From positions 62,001 through 126,000 of the forward strand of contig NZ_JBHYFV010000005.1 in NCBI RefSeq assembly GCF_051859345.1: 64,000 bases of DNA, in the 5' to 3' direction. A model generated the notes under the pieces. The model had not been told where the DNA came from, searched no databases, and saw only the letters and a program-made list of their open reading frames with translations. Both the position numbers and the translations under genes were made by a program. The first letter of the stretch is position 1. Each line of letters opens with the position of its first letter. Source of the stretch: Marivita sp051859345. GTDB taxonomy: Bacteria > Pseudomonadota > Alphaproteobacteria > Rhodobacterales > Rhodobacteraceae. Below are positions 26,228-36,069 of this stretch, piece by piece.

Positions 26228-27100
26228 ATGCCGCCGAATTCTTGCGGTCACCAAACCGAACCCAAACCGGTTCTCAGTGTTCTGATCCCGTCCTCGAATG
26301 AAGAGGCATTGATCGGGCAGTGCCTGCGCGCGGTTCTGCAAAGTGATTGGGATCACTCAGGCGCGTTCGAGACGATCGTCATTTCCAACGGCAGCCACGA
26401 CCGGACAGCGGAAACTGCGTTAGACGTGCAGCAGGCTTTTAAAGCCAAAGGATGGGATTTGCGCGTTCTGGATCGCAAGGAAGGCGGAAAGCTTGGCGCG
26501 CTGAACGCAGGTGACAAGATCGCGCGCAGTGCCATCCGTGTCTATCTGGACGCCGATGTCGAGGTGTCCAGACAGCTGTTGCGGGATCTGTATTCCGCCT
26601 TGAACACGGCGCAACCGCGATACGCCAGCGGCAGCCTGCGCTTGGTTGATCCGCAGACATGGGCGACCCGCGCCTATGCGCGCATCTATGCCAAGGTGCC
26701 ATTCATGAGGCACGGTGTTCCAGGTGCCGGATTGTTTGCGGTCAACGCTGCGGGCCGGATGCGCTGGGGATCGTTCCCGGACATTATTTCTGACGACACA
26801 TATGTCAGGCTGAATTTCCGCCCGGAAGAAAGGGTGGGCGTCGCGGCATCCTATTCATGGCCGCTGGTCGAAGGCTGGAACAATCTAGTCCGTGTGCGCA
26901 GACGCCAGGACGCCGGTGTGGACGAGATCAGGGAAAGGTTTCCCGACCTGCTTCGCAACGACGACAAACCTGAGTTTCCGCTTTTCGAAAAAGTGAAGCT
27001 GGCCCTGAAAGACCCGGTTGGGTTCGCCGTCTATTCTGGCGTTGCCCTTGCGGTGCGCGTGACCGACACAGGCAATAGAGACTGGAGCAGGGGGCGGTGA
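26228..27100 (+). CDS. Glycosyltransferase family 2
   Basis: A 290-residue cytoplasmic GT-A glycosyltransferase. VLSVLIPSSNEEALIGQCLRAV is the family start. YLDADVEV supplies the metal- and nucleotide-sugar-binding acidic motif, and DIISDDTYVRLNF the distal acidic region. No strong membrane segment, although the C-terminus has a hydrophobic patch (VGFAVYSGVALAV) that may associate with the membrane. The stop codon touches the flippase start (TGATG), so the two are coupled. It would add a sugar to a lipid-linked repeat unit; donor and linkage unknown. Confidence 0.87.
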   Translation: MPPNSCGHQTEPKPVLSVLIPSSNEEALIGQCLRAVLQSDWDHSGAFETIVISNGSHDRTAETALDVQQAFKAKGWDLRVLDRKEGGKLGALNAGDKIARSAIRVYLDADVEVSRQLLRDLYSALNTAQPRYASGSLRLVDPQTWATRAYARIYAKVPFMRHGVPGAGLFAVNAAGRMRWGSFPDIISDDTYVRLNFRPEERVGVAASYSWPLVEGWNNLVRVRRRQDAGVDEIRERFPDLLRNDDKPEFPLFEKVKLALKDPVGFAVYSGVALAVRVTDTGNRDWSRGR

Positions 27101-28458
27101 TGGAAGCGTTGGTTTCCAGATTTCGCGGTGGTTCTCTGAACGCGCGTTTCATGCGCAGTTCGATCTTCACACTGGGCGGATACGGCATGGGGCAGGCCCT
27201 GCGGCTTGCGTCCAACCTGATCCTGACCCGTCTTCTTTTTCCCGAAGCGTTCGGCCTGATGGCGCTTGTTGCTGTCATCATGCAGGGGCTTGCGATGTTT
27301 TCCGACGTTGGTGTCAGTCCGGCGATCATGCAGTCCAAGCGTGGCGATGATCAGAAATTTCTCGACACTGCCTGGACCATTCAGGTCATGCGCGGTGTCA
27401 TGCTTTGGGCCTTCGCGTGTATCATCGCGATCCCGGTCGCTGGCCTTTACCAAGAGCCGTTGCTGGCGTGGATCCTGCCCTGCGCCGGGATCAGCCTTTT
27501 GATCTCGGGTTTCAACCCGACGCGAATTGACACGGCCAACCGGCACCTGCTCTTGGGTCGCTTGACCGGGCTTGATCTGATCGCACAGGCTTCAGGGATC
27601 GTCATCGCGGTGATCCTCGCGTGGTATCTCCATTCGGTCTGGGCACTTGTGATCAGTGGCATCGCCTCATCGTCGATCCTTCTGGCGCTCTACAATCTCT
27701 ACCTGCCGGGGCAAAGGAATAGCTTCCATTGGGAGCGCAAGTCGGCGGATGAGCTGATCGGCTTTGGAAAATGGATTTTCCTGAGCACGATCTGCGGCTT
27801 TCTCTACATGCAGGGTGACAAGCTCTTGCTTGGCAAATACCTGCCTCTGGATCAATTCGGCATCTATAATATCGGGTTTTTCCTTGCCAGCTTTCCGCTT
27901 CTGATGGGCGGTGTCATGACCCGAAAAGTCCTGATCCCGGTATACCGGGAGCGTCCTCCAACCGAGAGCGTTGAGAATTTCCGCAAACTTCAGAAAATGC
28001 GCTTTCTGCTGACCGCTGCAATGTTTGCGCTGACTGGAGCGGTATCACTGGCGGGGGTGGTCCTGATCAACCTGATGTATGATCCACGGTACGCGATGGC
28101 CGGTGCCGTTGTCGTGTTGATTGCCGCAATGCAGATCCCGCAAATGCTCGTTCTGACCTACGAACAGGCCGCGCTTGCCGCCGGCGATTCGCGGCGTTTC
28201 TTCGTTCTGTCCGCCGCCCGCGCCGTGTTGACCCTGGGCTGTCTTGTCGTAGGTTTGGCGCTTGGTGGTCTCTTTGGTGCGCTGATCGGTCAGGGGGTGG
28301 CCGGGCTCGCGGCCTATCCGTTTGTGGTCTGGATGGCCCGTCATGTCGGCGCGTGGGATCCCAAGCATGACTTGGTGTATGCGGCCGTCGGCGGAGGAAT
28401 TATCGCGATTGCCCTTTGGGTCAATGCCAGCGACTTGGCCGAACTGGCTGCGCTTTAA
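27100..28458 (+). CDS. Wzx/ExoT-type oligosaccharide flippase
   Basis: A 452-residue polytopic inner-membrane protein of the polysaccharide-transport (MATE-like) family. FTLGGYGMGQALRLASNLILTRLLFPEAFG is the typical N-terminus, followed by GVSPAIMQSKRGDDQKFLDTAW, a hallmark of this family. About 12 hydrophobic segments are visible. It is expected to flip a lipid-linked oligosaccharide across the inner membrane. The ATG at 27100 shares one base with the stop of the upstream glycosyltransferase; a GTG at 27097 is an alternative start. It reads towards the PKS gene 100 bp downstream. Confidence 0.9.
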   Translation: MEALVSRFRGGSLNARFMRSSIFTLGGYGMGQALRLASNLILTRLLFPEAFGLMALVAVIMQGLAMFSDVGVSPAIMQSKRGDDQKFLDTAWTIQVMRGVMLWAFACIIAIPVAGLYQEPLLAWILPCAGISLLISGFNPTRIDTANRHLLLGRLTGLDLIAQASGIVIAVILAWYLHSVWALVISGIASSSILLALYNLYLPGQRNSFHWERKSADELIGFGKWIFLSTICGFLYMQGDKLLLGKYLPLDQFGIYNIGFFLASFPLLMGGVMTRKVLIPVYRERPPTESVENFRKLQKMRFLLTAAMFALTGAVSLAGVVLINLMYDPRYAMAGAVVVLIAAMQIPQMLVLTYEQAALAAGDSRRFFVLSAARAVLTLGCLVVGLALGGLFGALIGQGVAGLAAYPFVVWMARHVGAWDPKHDLVYAAVGGGIIAIALWVNASDLAELAAL

Positions 28459-28558
28459 ATCGTAATATATCCAACGTCAGAAAGACTGGCCGAGACCGTT
28501 CGGAGTGCCCAATTTTGATCATATTTGTGAGATACTGCTGCTCGCAGGGGCCTAGGGT

Positions 28559-31500
28559 ATGACTATGACGAATGAAGCAACCGCACCGATTCAGGTCGCG
28601 GATGGGGACATCGCCATCGTCGGTATGTCCGCCCATTTGCCGGGCGCGGCATCGCTGGCCGACTATTGGCGAAACCTGCGGGATGGTGTGTCTTCGATTC
28701 ACCGTCTGACCGAGGATGAACTGACCGAGGCAGGTGTGCCGCCGGGTCTGCTGAGGCACCGTGATTATGTTCCCTACGCCGCGCGACTGGAAAAGTTCGA
28801 TCACTTCGATGCGGACTTCTTTGGGCTCTCACCCAAAGATGCAGCAATCATGGATCCGCAGCACCGCCAATTTCTCGAATGTGCGTGGGAAGCGTTGGAA
28901 AACGCCGGTCACATGCCTGGACGCCATGATGGTCGGATCGGAGTGTTCGGTGGCTGTGGCATGGGCAGTTATTTCTACGTCAATCTGTGCTCGAATCCGG
29001 ATCTTGTTGATTCGACTGGCATGTTCCTGTTGCGCCACACAGGAAACGACAAGGACTTCCTGACTACACGGGTCAGCCACATCTTTGATCTCGATGGTCC
29101 TTCGGTGAACGTCCAGACTGCGTGCTCCACGTCTCTTGTGGCGACGCATTACGCCTGCCAATCGCTGCTCAATGGCGAATGCGATATGGCACTTGCGGGT
29201 GGGGTCACCATCGAACTGCCGCAAGGGCAGGGATATCTTTACAAGGAGAACGAAATCCTGTCGCCGGATGGCCAATGCCACGCCTTTGACCATCGCGCGC
29301 AGGGGACCGTGTTTGGGTCCGGAGCCGGTGTTGTCGTGCTGCGCCGATTGTCTGATGCACTGGCTGATGGGGATCACATCTGGGCCGTCATCAAGGGCAG
29401 CGCGGTCAACAATGACGGGGCGGCCAAGGCTGGCTATCTGGCACCTTCTGTTGACGGTCAGGCAAACGCCATCGCCGAAGCGCAGGCCATCGCGGGTGTG
29501 ACCGCTGACAGCATCGACTACGTCGAATGCCATGGCACCGGCACCTATTTGGGCGACCCCATCGAGGTGGCCGCACTCACCCAGGCTTTTCAGACCACCA
29601 GCGACAAGGTCGGGCATTGCAGGATCGGTTCGGTCAAGACGAATATTGGGCATCTTGATACCGCAGCAGGTGTCGCCAGCCTGATCAAGGCGTCGATGGC
29701 GCTGCATCATCACCAGATGCCTCCAAGCCTTGGATTTGAAAAACCGAACCCGACGATTGATTTCAAGACATCGCCGTTCCGCGTCAATGATCGTCTGACA
29801 GAATGGCAGCAGTCCGATCACCCGCGCCGGGCTGGCGTAAATTCCCTTGGGGTCGGTGGCACCAACGCCCATGTGGTCCTGCAAGAGGCACCCCCCGCCG
29901 CAGCTTCGGACCAAAGCGAGTGGCCCTTTCAGATCCTCACCGTTTCTGGCCGCAACAAGGCCGCGCTTGACACCAACGCAGCACAGCTTGCGGCACATCT
30001 TCGTGCCAATCCTGACCAGCCGTTTGCGGATGTCGCCTGGACCCTCAAGCAGGGTAGGCGGGCATTTGAGAAACGCCGCATCGTGATCGCGTCTGATCAC
30101 CTCGAGGCCGCACGCCTGCTCGAACAGAATGACAACCGCCGCGTTCACACGCATGACGCGCTGTCCAAACCGGATGTCGTCTACCTGTTTCCGGGCGGAG
30201 GGGCTCAATATGTCTCAATGGGGCGTGACCTCTATGAGACAGAACCGGTCTTTGCAGAATGGATGGACCGTGGTCTTGATTATCTGGAAACACTGGAAAG
30301 CCGGGATATTCGCGCGCTTTGGTTGCCCGAGCCAGAGCAAGAAGCGCAGGCGTCCGAAGCATTGCGCAAGCCGTCTCTGCAACTGCCTCTGATCATGATC
30401 GTCGAATACGCCCTTGCACAGCTTTGGATCAGCTGGGGTGTTCAACCGACAGCGCTTGCTGGCCATTCCATGGGTGAAAACACGGCAGCTTGCGTGGCCG
30501 GGGTGATGTCATTCGAGGATTGCATCGGACTTGTTCACTTGCGCGGAAGCCTGTTCGACACCGTGGACAAAGGCGGCATGATCTCGGTTGCGCTCCCGCA
30601 GGATGAACTCGAACCGCTGTTGGGGGATGCGCTAGATCTGGGGGCGATCAATAGCCCCGGCCTAAGCGTGGCCTCTGGCCCAAGCGCCGCGTTGATGACC
30701 CTCGAGAAAGAGCTGAAAAGCCGGGACATCGATTTTCAGCGCATCCCGATCGACATTGCAGCGCATTCGCGCATGCTGGATCCGATCCTTGATCGTTTCC
30801 GTGCCTACCTTCAGGGGATCACCCTACACGCGCCGTCGATACCGATCACGTCCAACCGGACCGGTGCGATCATGACGGACGATCAGGCAACAAGCCCGGA
30901 CTACTGGGTCTCGCACCTGCGGGGCACCGTGCATTTTGCGCAGTGTCTTGAGTCGCTCTCGGATAAATCCAACCGGATCTACCTTGAGGTCGGACCTGGA
31001 AAAGCGCTTTCTGCGCTTGCGCGTCAAAGCGATGGCATCAAGGCCAATCAGGTTCTGTCAAGCTTGCGTCATCCCGAGGAAGATGTCGAAGACGACCGCC
31101 ACATGCTGGAAGTGCTGGGACGCATCTGGGCGCTTGGCGGCGATTTTGACTGGGACCAGATCTGGGGTGAGGCTCGCCGCAACCGGGTGCCCTTGCCCAC
31201 ATACGCCTTCCAAAGGTCGCGGTATTTTATCGAACCAGGCCAGCCGCAGAACCAATCGGTATCCAGCTTCCTCACCCGGATCGACGGGGTCGAAAACTGG
31301 GGATGGATTCCGACATGGCGACCAAGATATGCCGACACTCCTGTGGATGTTCGCACCGATCTTGAAAACGCCGATGCGCAAAGCTTTCTGGTCTTCATGG
31401 ATGATGCGGGAATTGCAACCCGCGCGGTCAAACGTCTGCGCGCGGCTGGGCATTCCATTGTCGAAGTATGGCCCGGCGACAGCTTTGCGCGCATAGATGA

Positions 31501-34500
31501 CACTACCTATGTGCTGGCTCCCGAACGTGGGCGTGAAGGATATGATCTGCTGTTCCGGGATATGCTGGCCCGTGGTCTTGTCCCCAGCCGCATCGCGCAT
31601 TTCTGGGGCGTCACCAAGGATCAAAGCCACCGCCCCGGTTCCAGCTTTTTCCACCGCATGCAGGAACACGGGTTCTATTCCCTGATGTTCATCGCTCAGG
31701 CCATTGCCGACGACACACTCCCGAAACCAACCCAGATCACCGTCTTCACAAACGACGCCATGGCAGTTGGGAACGAAGTTCTGAAGACACCGGAAAAGGC
31801 CATAATGGCCGGGCCAGTCCGTGTTATTCCGCGTGAAATTCCGGGACTGACCGTGTCCTCCATCGACATTGCGGTGCCGGAAAAACCAGCCAGACATCTG
31901 TTCAGTCGCAAGATGGATCAAGTGGGTTTCACAAAAGCCTGGGACACACTGACCGATCAGGTCATTGAAGACATGATCGCTGATCCGGCCTCTACAGTTG
32001 CGGCCATTCGCGCTGGTCGCCGCTATGAACAGAGTCTCAAGAAGACGCCGCTCAAACATGCGCCCAAGGCCGTGATCCATGCAAAGGGCACCTATCTGAT
32101 CACAGGCGGGTTTGGCGGGATTGGCCTGACCATCGCCAAATCGCTCGCAGAGCAAAACTGCACCTTGATCCTGACCTCGCGCGAGGCTTTGCCCGATCGA
32201 AATCTGTGGGGTCGCTATCTGCAGCGCCACGCGCCGCAAGACAAGATCGCCCACCGCATTCAGGCCGTGCAAGAGCTTGAGGCGCTGGGCGCAACCGTTT
32301 GGACCTATGCGGCTGACGTGTGCAATCTGGCCGACATGACCACGCTTGTGGAGGATTGTGTTGCGCGTAGCGCCCGGATCGACGGTGTTATCCACGCCGC
32401 CGGCCTGATGGATGATGCGCCGCTGCTTGCCAAAACCACAGCATCGGTTGAACAGGTGTTCTCGGCCAAGATCCACGGCACCAAGGTTCTGGATCAGCTC
32501 TTTGCAGACGGGTCTACCGATTTCATCGCGTTGTTCTCGTCGTCTTCGACCCAAACCGCGCCCGCGGGTCAGATCGACTATGTCGCAGCCAACGAATATC
32601 TAAATGCGTTTGCCCATGCGCGAAAAGGTGGCGCCACAAGGGTGGTGGCGATCAATTGGGGCGTCTGGTCCGAGGTCGGCATGGCAGCTGATGCACTGTC
32701 AGACCGGATCGGAGAGTCGGACTCGACCCCCTTTACCAAGGTTGATCTGCCTTTGCTCGACAAGACCGGCTTTGATCCCGCCGGTCACCGTCTGTTCGAG
32801 GCGCGGTATTCCACGCAGGACTGGTTCATAGACGAACATCGCACCAAGCAGGGCGATGCGCTCTTTCCTGGCGCGGGTTACCTGACGCTCGCTTCTCAGG
32901 CCTTGCGCGGACAAGGGGAAACCGAATGTTTTGCCATTCGCAACATGACTTTCCTGCGGCCGCTCTACGTTGCTGAAACTGGACACCGTGATATTCGCCT
33001 GCGCATGGCACGCCGTGATGATGGCTATCACATGGATGTGCTGGGCAGTTGCGCGCTTGATGGACGCAACGGCTTTGCCCCAACGGTCACCGCCGATCTG
33101 TCGCTGATCCCCGAAGCGCAGCCAAAAGCGCTCGACATCACAGCGATCCGTGCGCGCTGTGGCGCCGCACGCAGCGCAAGCAATGGCGACAAGATGAAAG
33201 CGGCGCAGGAAACCCAACTTTCCTTCGGTCCACGTTGGAAGGTTCTCGACGGCTGCGCCTATGGACAGGGCGAAGGCATTGCCGATCTGTCGCTCAACGC
33301 CACAGCACGCAATGACGAAGGATGGCATTTCCATCCTGCCCTTCTTGATATCGCAACGGGTTGGGCGATGGAACTGATCGACGGATACCGCGCTGATAAA
33401 CTGTGGGTGCCGGTGTCCTATGATCTGGTGCAAGTCTACCACCGCCTGCCCGAACGTATCGTCAGTTGGGTTCGGTCCTCTGCGAGCAACCGAAATGACG
33501 ATGAAACCGCGTCTTTCGATATCACTCTGGCGATGCCCGATGGTACCGTGTGCATCGAGATCGAAGGATTTTCGATCAAACGATTGGGCAATATGTCCGC
33601 GCTGACGGCACCACTCAAGCTGAGCAAAGCTGAATTCGAGCCCGCTGATTTCAGCAAGTCGACGCAGCCACTGTCCGCAGCCGAAGAACGATTCCAGCAC
33701 AACCTGTCACAAGGGATTCTTCCGCAGGACGGCGCAGAGGCGTTTCGGCGTGCTTTGGACCGACCCGGCTCACAGATCATCGTGTCCTCGCTTGATATGA
33801 ACGCGTTGATCGACCAGGCCGGAGTTTCTACTGATGCCGCGTCCGGGTCGCAGAAATTCGACCGCCCGCAGCTCGATGGCGATTATGTTGCGCCCGAGAC
33901 CGAGGTGGAACGAACGCTTGTCGGGATCTGGGAAGACCTTCTGGGTGTGCAAAACGTCGGTGTGGAAGACAGCTTTTTTGACCTCGGTGGGCACAGCCTG
34001 ATCGCGGTGCGTCTGTTTGCCAAGGTGCGCAAGACCTACAGTGTCGATTTCCCGATCTCGATCCTGTTCGAAGCCCCGACAATCCGTGCCTGTGCCTCCC
34101 TCATAAAAGAGCGCACGGGGATTTCCGACACCACCGAAACAACTGCCCGCCAACCCAAACCCAAGACGCGACGCTTCAAGCACCTCGTGGCGATGCATGA
34201 TGGAGAAGGGTGCACGAAAACGCCGTTTTTCCTTGTCGCGGGCATGTTCGGGAACGTCCTGAACCTGCGCCATCTTGCGCAGCTTCTTGGACGGGATCGC
34301 CCATTCTATGGGCTTCAGGCCAAAGGGCTGTATGGCGATGAAACTCCGCACATGTCGATCAAAGATGCTGCGCGCGACTACATCGCCGAGATGAAACAGG
34401 TCCAACCCGATGGGCCCTATTTTGTGGGTGGTTTCTCGGGTGGCGGGATCACCGCATACGACATCGCGCATCAACTCAAGGCCATGGGCGACGAGGTTGC

Positions 34501-35041
34501 GCTGGTTGTCCTGCTGGACACACCTTTGCCTCAACGCCGACCGCTTGGTCGCAAGGACCGGTTGCTGATCCAGTGGCAGGAAACCCGGCGCAAAGGTGTC
34601 ACATATCCCTTTGTCTGGCTGCGCAATCGAATCCAGTGGGAACTCGAAAAGCGCAAAGCCTCAGATGAAACCCGAACCGCGCACAGCTTCCACAATGCCG
34701 AGATTGAACAGGCCTTCCTGCAAGCCGTTGCGACCTATGACATGCAGCCCTGGGATGGGCGTGTTGCGCTTTTCCGGCCGCCGCTGGTGGGAACCTGGAA
34801 AGTGTCTGGGGATCGTTGGGTCAACCACGAACGCGCCTATCTCTTCGAAGACAACGACTGGGGCCAGTACACGCCGCTGATCGACGTATTCGAAGTACCG
34901 GGCGACCATGACAGTATGGTATTGGAACCCAACGTCCGGGTGCTGGCAAGCTACCTGCGCAACGTGGTGGCCACCACAGAAGCGGCGATAGACGGCAAGG
35001 GCAAAGTGTTGACGTTCAAGGCCACTCAGGCCGCGGAGTAA
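28559..35041 (+). CDS. Type I polyketide synthase, KS-AT-KR-DH-ACP-TE
   Basis: A 2160-residue single-module PKS. Ketosynthase (about 17-445): active-site Cys189 in QTACSTS, HGTGT and NIGHLDTAAG histidines present. Acyltransferase (about 545-830): Ser637 in GHSMGE; the specificity box reads IAAHS, neither the malonyl HAFH nor the methylmalonyl YASH type. A structural region (830-1170) leads to the ketoreductase with TGGFGGIG at 1182-1189 and Tyr1341; its MDD resembles the LDD of B-type KRs. Dehydratase (about 1400-1690): His1427 and Asp1597. Carrier protein: Ser1813 in GGHSL. Thioesterase (about 1890-2130): Ser1960 in GFSGG and a GDHD histidine. No enoylreductase or methyltransferase. DH follows KR, an unusual order. 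Five bases separate it from the next gene. Confidence 0.93.
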   Translation: MTMTNEATAPIQVADGDIAIVGMSAHLPGAASLADYWRNLRDGVSSIHRLTEDELTEAGVPPGLLRHRDYVPYAARLEKFDHFDADFFGLSPKDAAIMDPQHRQFLECAWEALENAGHMPGRHDGRIGVFGGCGMGSYFYVNLCSNPDLVDSTGMFLLRHTGNDKDFLTTRVSHIFDLDGPSVNVQTACSTSLVATHYACQSLLNGECDMALAGGVTIELPQGQGYLYKENEILSPDGQCHAFDHRAQGTVFGSGAGVVVLRRLSDALADGDHIWAVIKGSAVNNDGAAKAGYLAPSVDGQANAIAEAQAIAGVTADSIDYVECHGTGTYLGDPIEVAALTQAFQTTSDKVGHCRIGSVKTNIGHLDTAAGVASLIKASMALHHHQMPPSLGFEKPNPTIDFKTSPFRVNDRLTEWQQSDHPRRAGVNSLGVGGTNAHVVLQEAPPAAASDQSEWPFQILTVSGRNKAALDTNAAQLAAHLRANPDQPFADVAWTLKQGRRAFEKRRIVIASDHLEAARLLEQNDNRRVHTHDALSKPDVVYLFPGGGAQYVSMGRDLYETEPVFAEWMDRGLDYLETLESRDIRALWLPEPEQEAQASEALRKPSLQLPLIMIVEYALAQLWISWGVQPTALAGHSMGENTAACVAGVMSFEDCIGLVHLRGSLFDTVDKGGMISVALPQDELEPLLGDALDLGAINSPGLSVASGPSAALMTLEKELKSRDIDFQRIPIDIAAHSRMLDPILDRFRAYLQGITLHAPSIPITSNRTGAIMTDDQATSPDYWVSHLRGTVHFAQCLESLSDKSNRIYLEVGPGKALSALARQSDGIKANQVLSSLRHPEEDVEDDRHMLEVLGRIWALGGDFDWDQIWGEARRNRVPLPTYAFQRSRYFIEPGQPQNQSVSSFLTRIDGVENWGWIPTWRPRYADTPVDVRTDLENADAQSFLVFMDDAGIATRAVKRLRAAGHSIVEVWPGDSFARIDDTTYVLAPERGREGYDLLFRDMLARGLVPSRIAHFWGVTKDQSHRPGSSFFHRMQEHGFYSLMFIAQAIADDTLPKPTQITVFTNDAMAVGNEVLKTPEKAIMAGPVRVIPREIPGLTVSSIDIAVPEKPARHLFSRKMDQVGFTKAWDTLTDQVIEDMIADPASTVAAIRAGRRYEQSLKKTPLKHAPKAVIHAKGTYLITGGFGGIGLTIAKSLAEQNCTLILTSREALPDRNLWGRYLQRHAPQDKIAHRIQAVQELEALGATVWTYAADVCNLADMTTLVEDCVARSARIDGVIHAAGLMDDAPLLAKTTASVEQVFSAKIHGTKVLDQLFADGSTDFIALFSSSSTQTAPAGQIDYVAANEYLNAFAHARKGGATRVVAINWGVWSEVGMAADALSDRIGESDSTPFTKVDLPLLDKTGFDPAGHRLFEARYSTQDWFIDEHRTKQGDALFPGAGYLTLASQALRGQGETECFAIRNMTFLRPLYVAETGHRDIRLRMARRDDGYHMDVLGSCALDGRNGFAPTVTADLSLIPEAQPKALDITAIRARCGAARSASNGDKMKAAQETQLSFGPRWKVLDGCAYGQGEGIADLSLNATARNDEGWHFHPALLDIATGWAMELIDGYRADKLWVPVSYDLVQVYHRLPERIVSWVRSSASNRNDDETASFDITLAMPDGTVCIEIEGFSIKRLGNMSALTAPLKLSKAEFEPADFSKSTQPLSAAEERFQHNLSQGILPQDGAEAFRRALDRPGSQIIVSSLDMNALIDQAGVSTDAASGSQKFDRPQLDGDYVAPETEVERTLVGIWEDLLGVQNVGVEDSFFDLGGHSLIAVRLFAKVRKTYSVDFPISILFEAPTIRACASLIKERTGISDTTETTARQPKPKTRRFKHLVAMHDGEGCTKTPFFLVAGMFGNVLNLRHLAQLLGRDRPFYGLQAKGLYGDETPHMSIKDAARDYIAEMKQVQPDGPYFVGGFSGGGITAYDIAHQLKAMGDEVALVVLLDTPLPQRRPLGRKDRLLIQWQETRRKGVTYPFVWLRNRIQWELEKRKASDETRTAHSFHNAEIEQAFLQAVATYDMQPWDGRVALFRPPLVGTWKVSGDRWVNHERAYLFEDNDWGQYTPLIDVFEVPGDHDSMVLEPNVRVLASYLRNVVATTEAAIDGKGKVLTFKATQAAE

Positions 35042-35046
35042 AGTGT

Positions 35047-36066
35047 ATGACGGATATCGTCGTTGTTGTTCTGAACTATAAGACCCCCGGCCTGGCGGTT
35101 GTGGCGGCGCAATCGGCGGCCACTGCGATGGCCGGGTTCGGCGGAGCCATTGTTCTGGTCGACAACGACTCTCCGGACGATTCCTTCCATAGGATGCAGC
35201 AGGGCGTACAAGCGGCGTCATGGCCGGAACACCTTGAGGTGCAGGTCCTGCAATCCGGGCATAATGGTGGATTTGGGGCAGGCAACAATTTCGGCATCCG
35301 CGCCGGACTGGAAATCTGTCCCACGGCTGAATTCGTCTATATCCTCAATCCCGATGCACAGGTCGAGACCGGATCAATCGCGGCGCTCGTAACCTATCTG
35401 AAAACCCATCCCAAAGTGGCCATCGCGGGAAGCTGGATCTACGGCGAAGACGGCGCGGATCATTGCAGCGCGTTCCGCTTTCCCGGCCTTGCCTCTGAAT
35501 TCGAAGCTTCCGTGCGGATGGGGCCATTCACAAAAGCGCTGAAACATTATGTGCTGCCGCTGCATGTCCCGGCTGCCTCTGGTCCCGTTGGCTGGATCGT
35601 TGGTGCTTCCATGCTGGCGCGCACCAATGTGCTGAATGACATCGGGCTGTTTGATGAAACCTTCTTTTTGTACTTCGAAGAAACCGATCTTTGCCTTCGG
35701 GCACAGCGTGTGGGTCACGAGGTGCATTTCGTGCGCGAAAGCCGTGTTTGCCATATCGGTTCAGTCTCGACCGGCATGGGCAGCTGGAAACGCACACCGT
35801 CCTATTGGTACGAAAGCCGATGGTACTATTACAGCAAGAATTATGGTCGCGCCTATGCCATTGCCGCCACCATGCTCAACGTGTGCGGCACATCGCTCTG
35901 GCGCCTGCGTCGACTGCTCGAACGTAAACCGAACACGGACGCGAACCGCTTTGTGCGTGACATGATTGTGCATGATGCCCGTGCGCTATTCCGCCCGACC
36001 CCGGACGCGTCGATCCGTGCCATTGGCACGCGCCCCGAAACCACCCTTCAGACCAGCGTGGACTGA
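35047..36066 (+). CDS. Glycosyltransferase family 2, rhamnosyltransferase-like
   Basis: A 339-residue GT-A glycosyltransferase. DIVVVVLNYKTPG and IVLVDNDSPDDSF form the nucleotide-binding start; NPDAQ is the DxD-equivalent motif, and FDETFFLYFEETDLCLRAQRVG is the ED-rich block seen in WbbL-like rhamnosyltransferases. It lies between PKS and NRPS genes with gaps of 5 and 3 bp, which argues strongly for a shared pathway with them. It could glycosylate the polyketide product or build the glycan that receives it. Donor sugar unknown. Confidence 0.88.
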   Translation: MTDIVVVVLNYKTPGLAVVAAQSAATAMAGFGGAIVLVDNDSPDDSFHRMQQGVQAASWPEHLEVQVLQSGHNGGFGAGNNFGIRAGLEICPTAEFVYILNPDAQVETGSIAALVTYLKTHPKVAIAGSWIYGEDGADHCSAFRFPGLASEFEASVRMGPFTKALKHYVLPLHVPAASGPVGWIVGASMLARTNVLNDIGLFDETFFLYFEETDLCLRAQRVGHEVHFVRESRVCHIGSVSTGMGSWKRTPSYWYESRWYYYSKNYGRAYAIAATMLNVCGTSLWRLRRLLERKPNTDANRFVRDMIVHDARALFRPTPDASIRAIGTRPETTLQTSVD

Positions 36067-36069
36067 CTT

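Noticed and set aside
31058..32554. Open frame of 498 codons antisense to the PKS gene
   Set aside because: It lies wholly inside a gene with clear catalytic motifs, has no family signature or ribosome binding site, and is the expected mirror of GC-rich codon use. The same applies to 28829-30208 on that strand.
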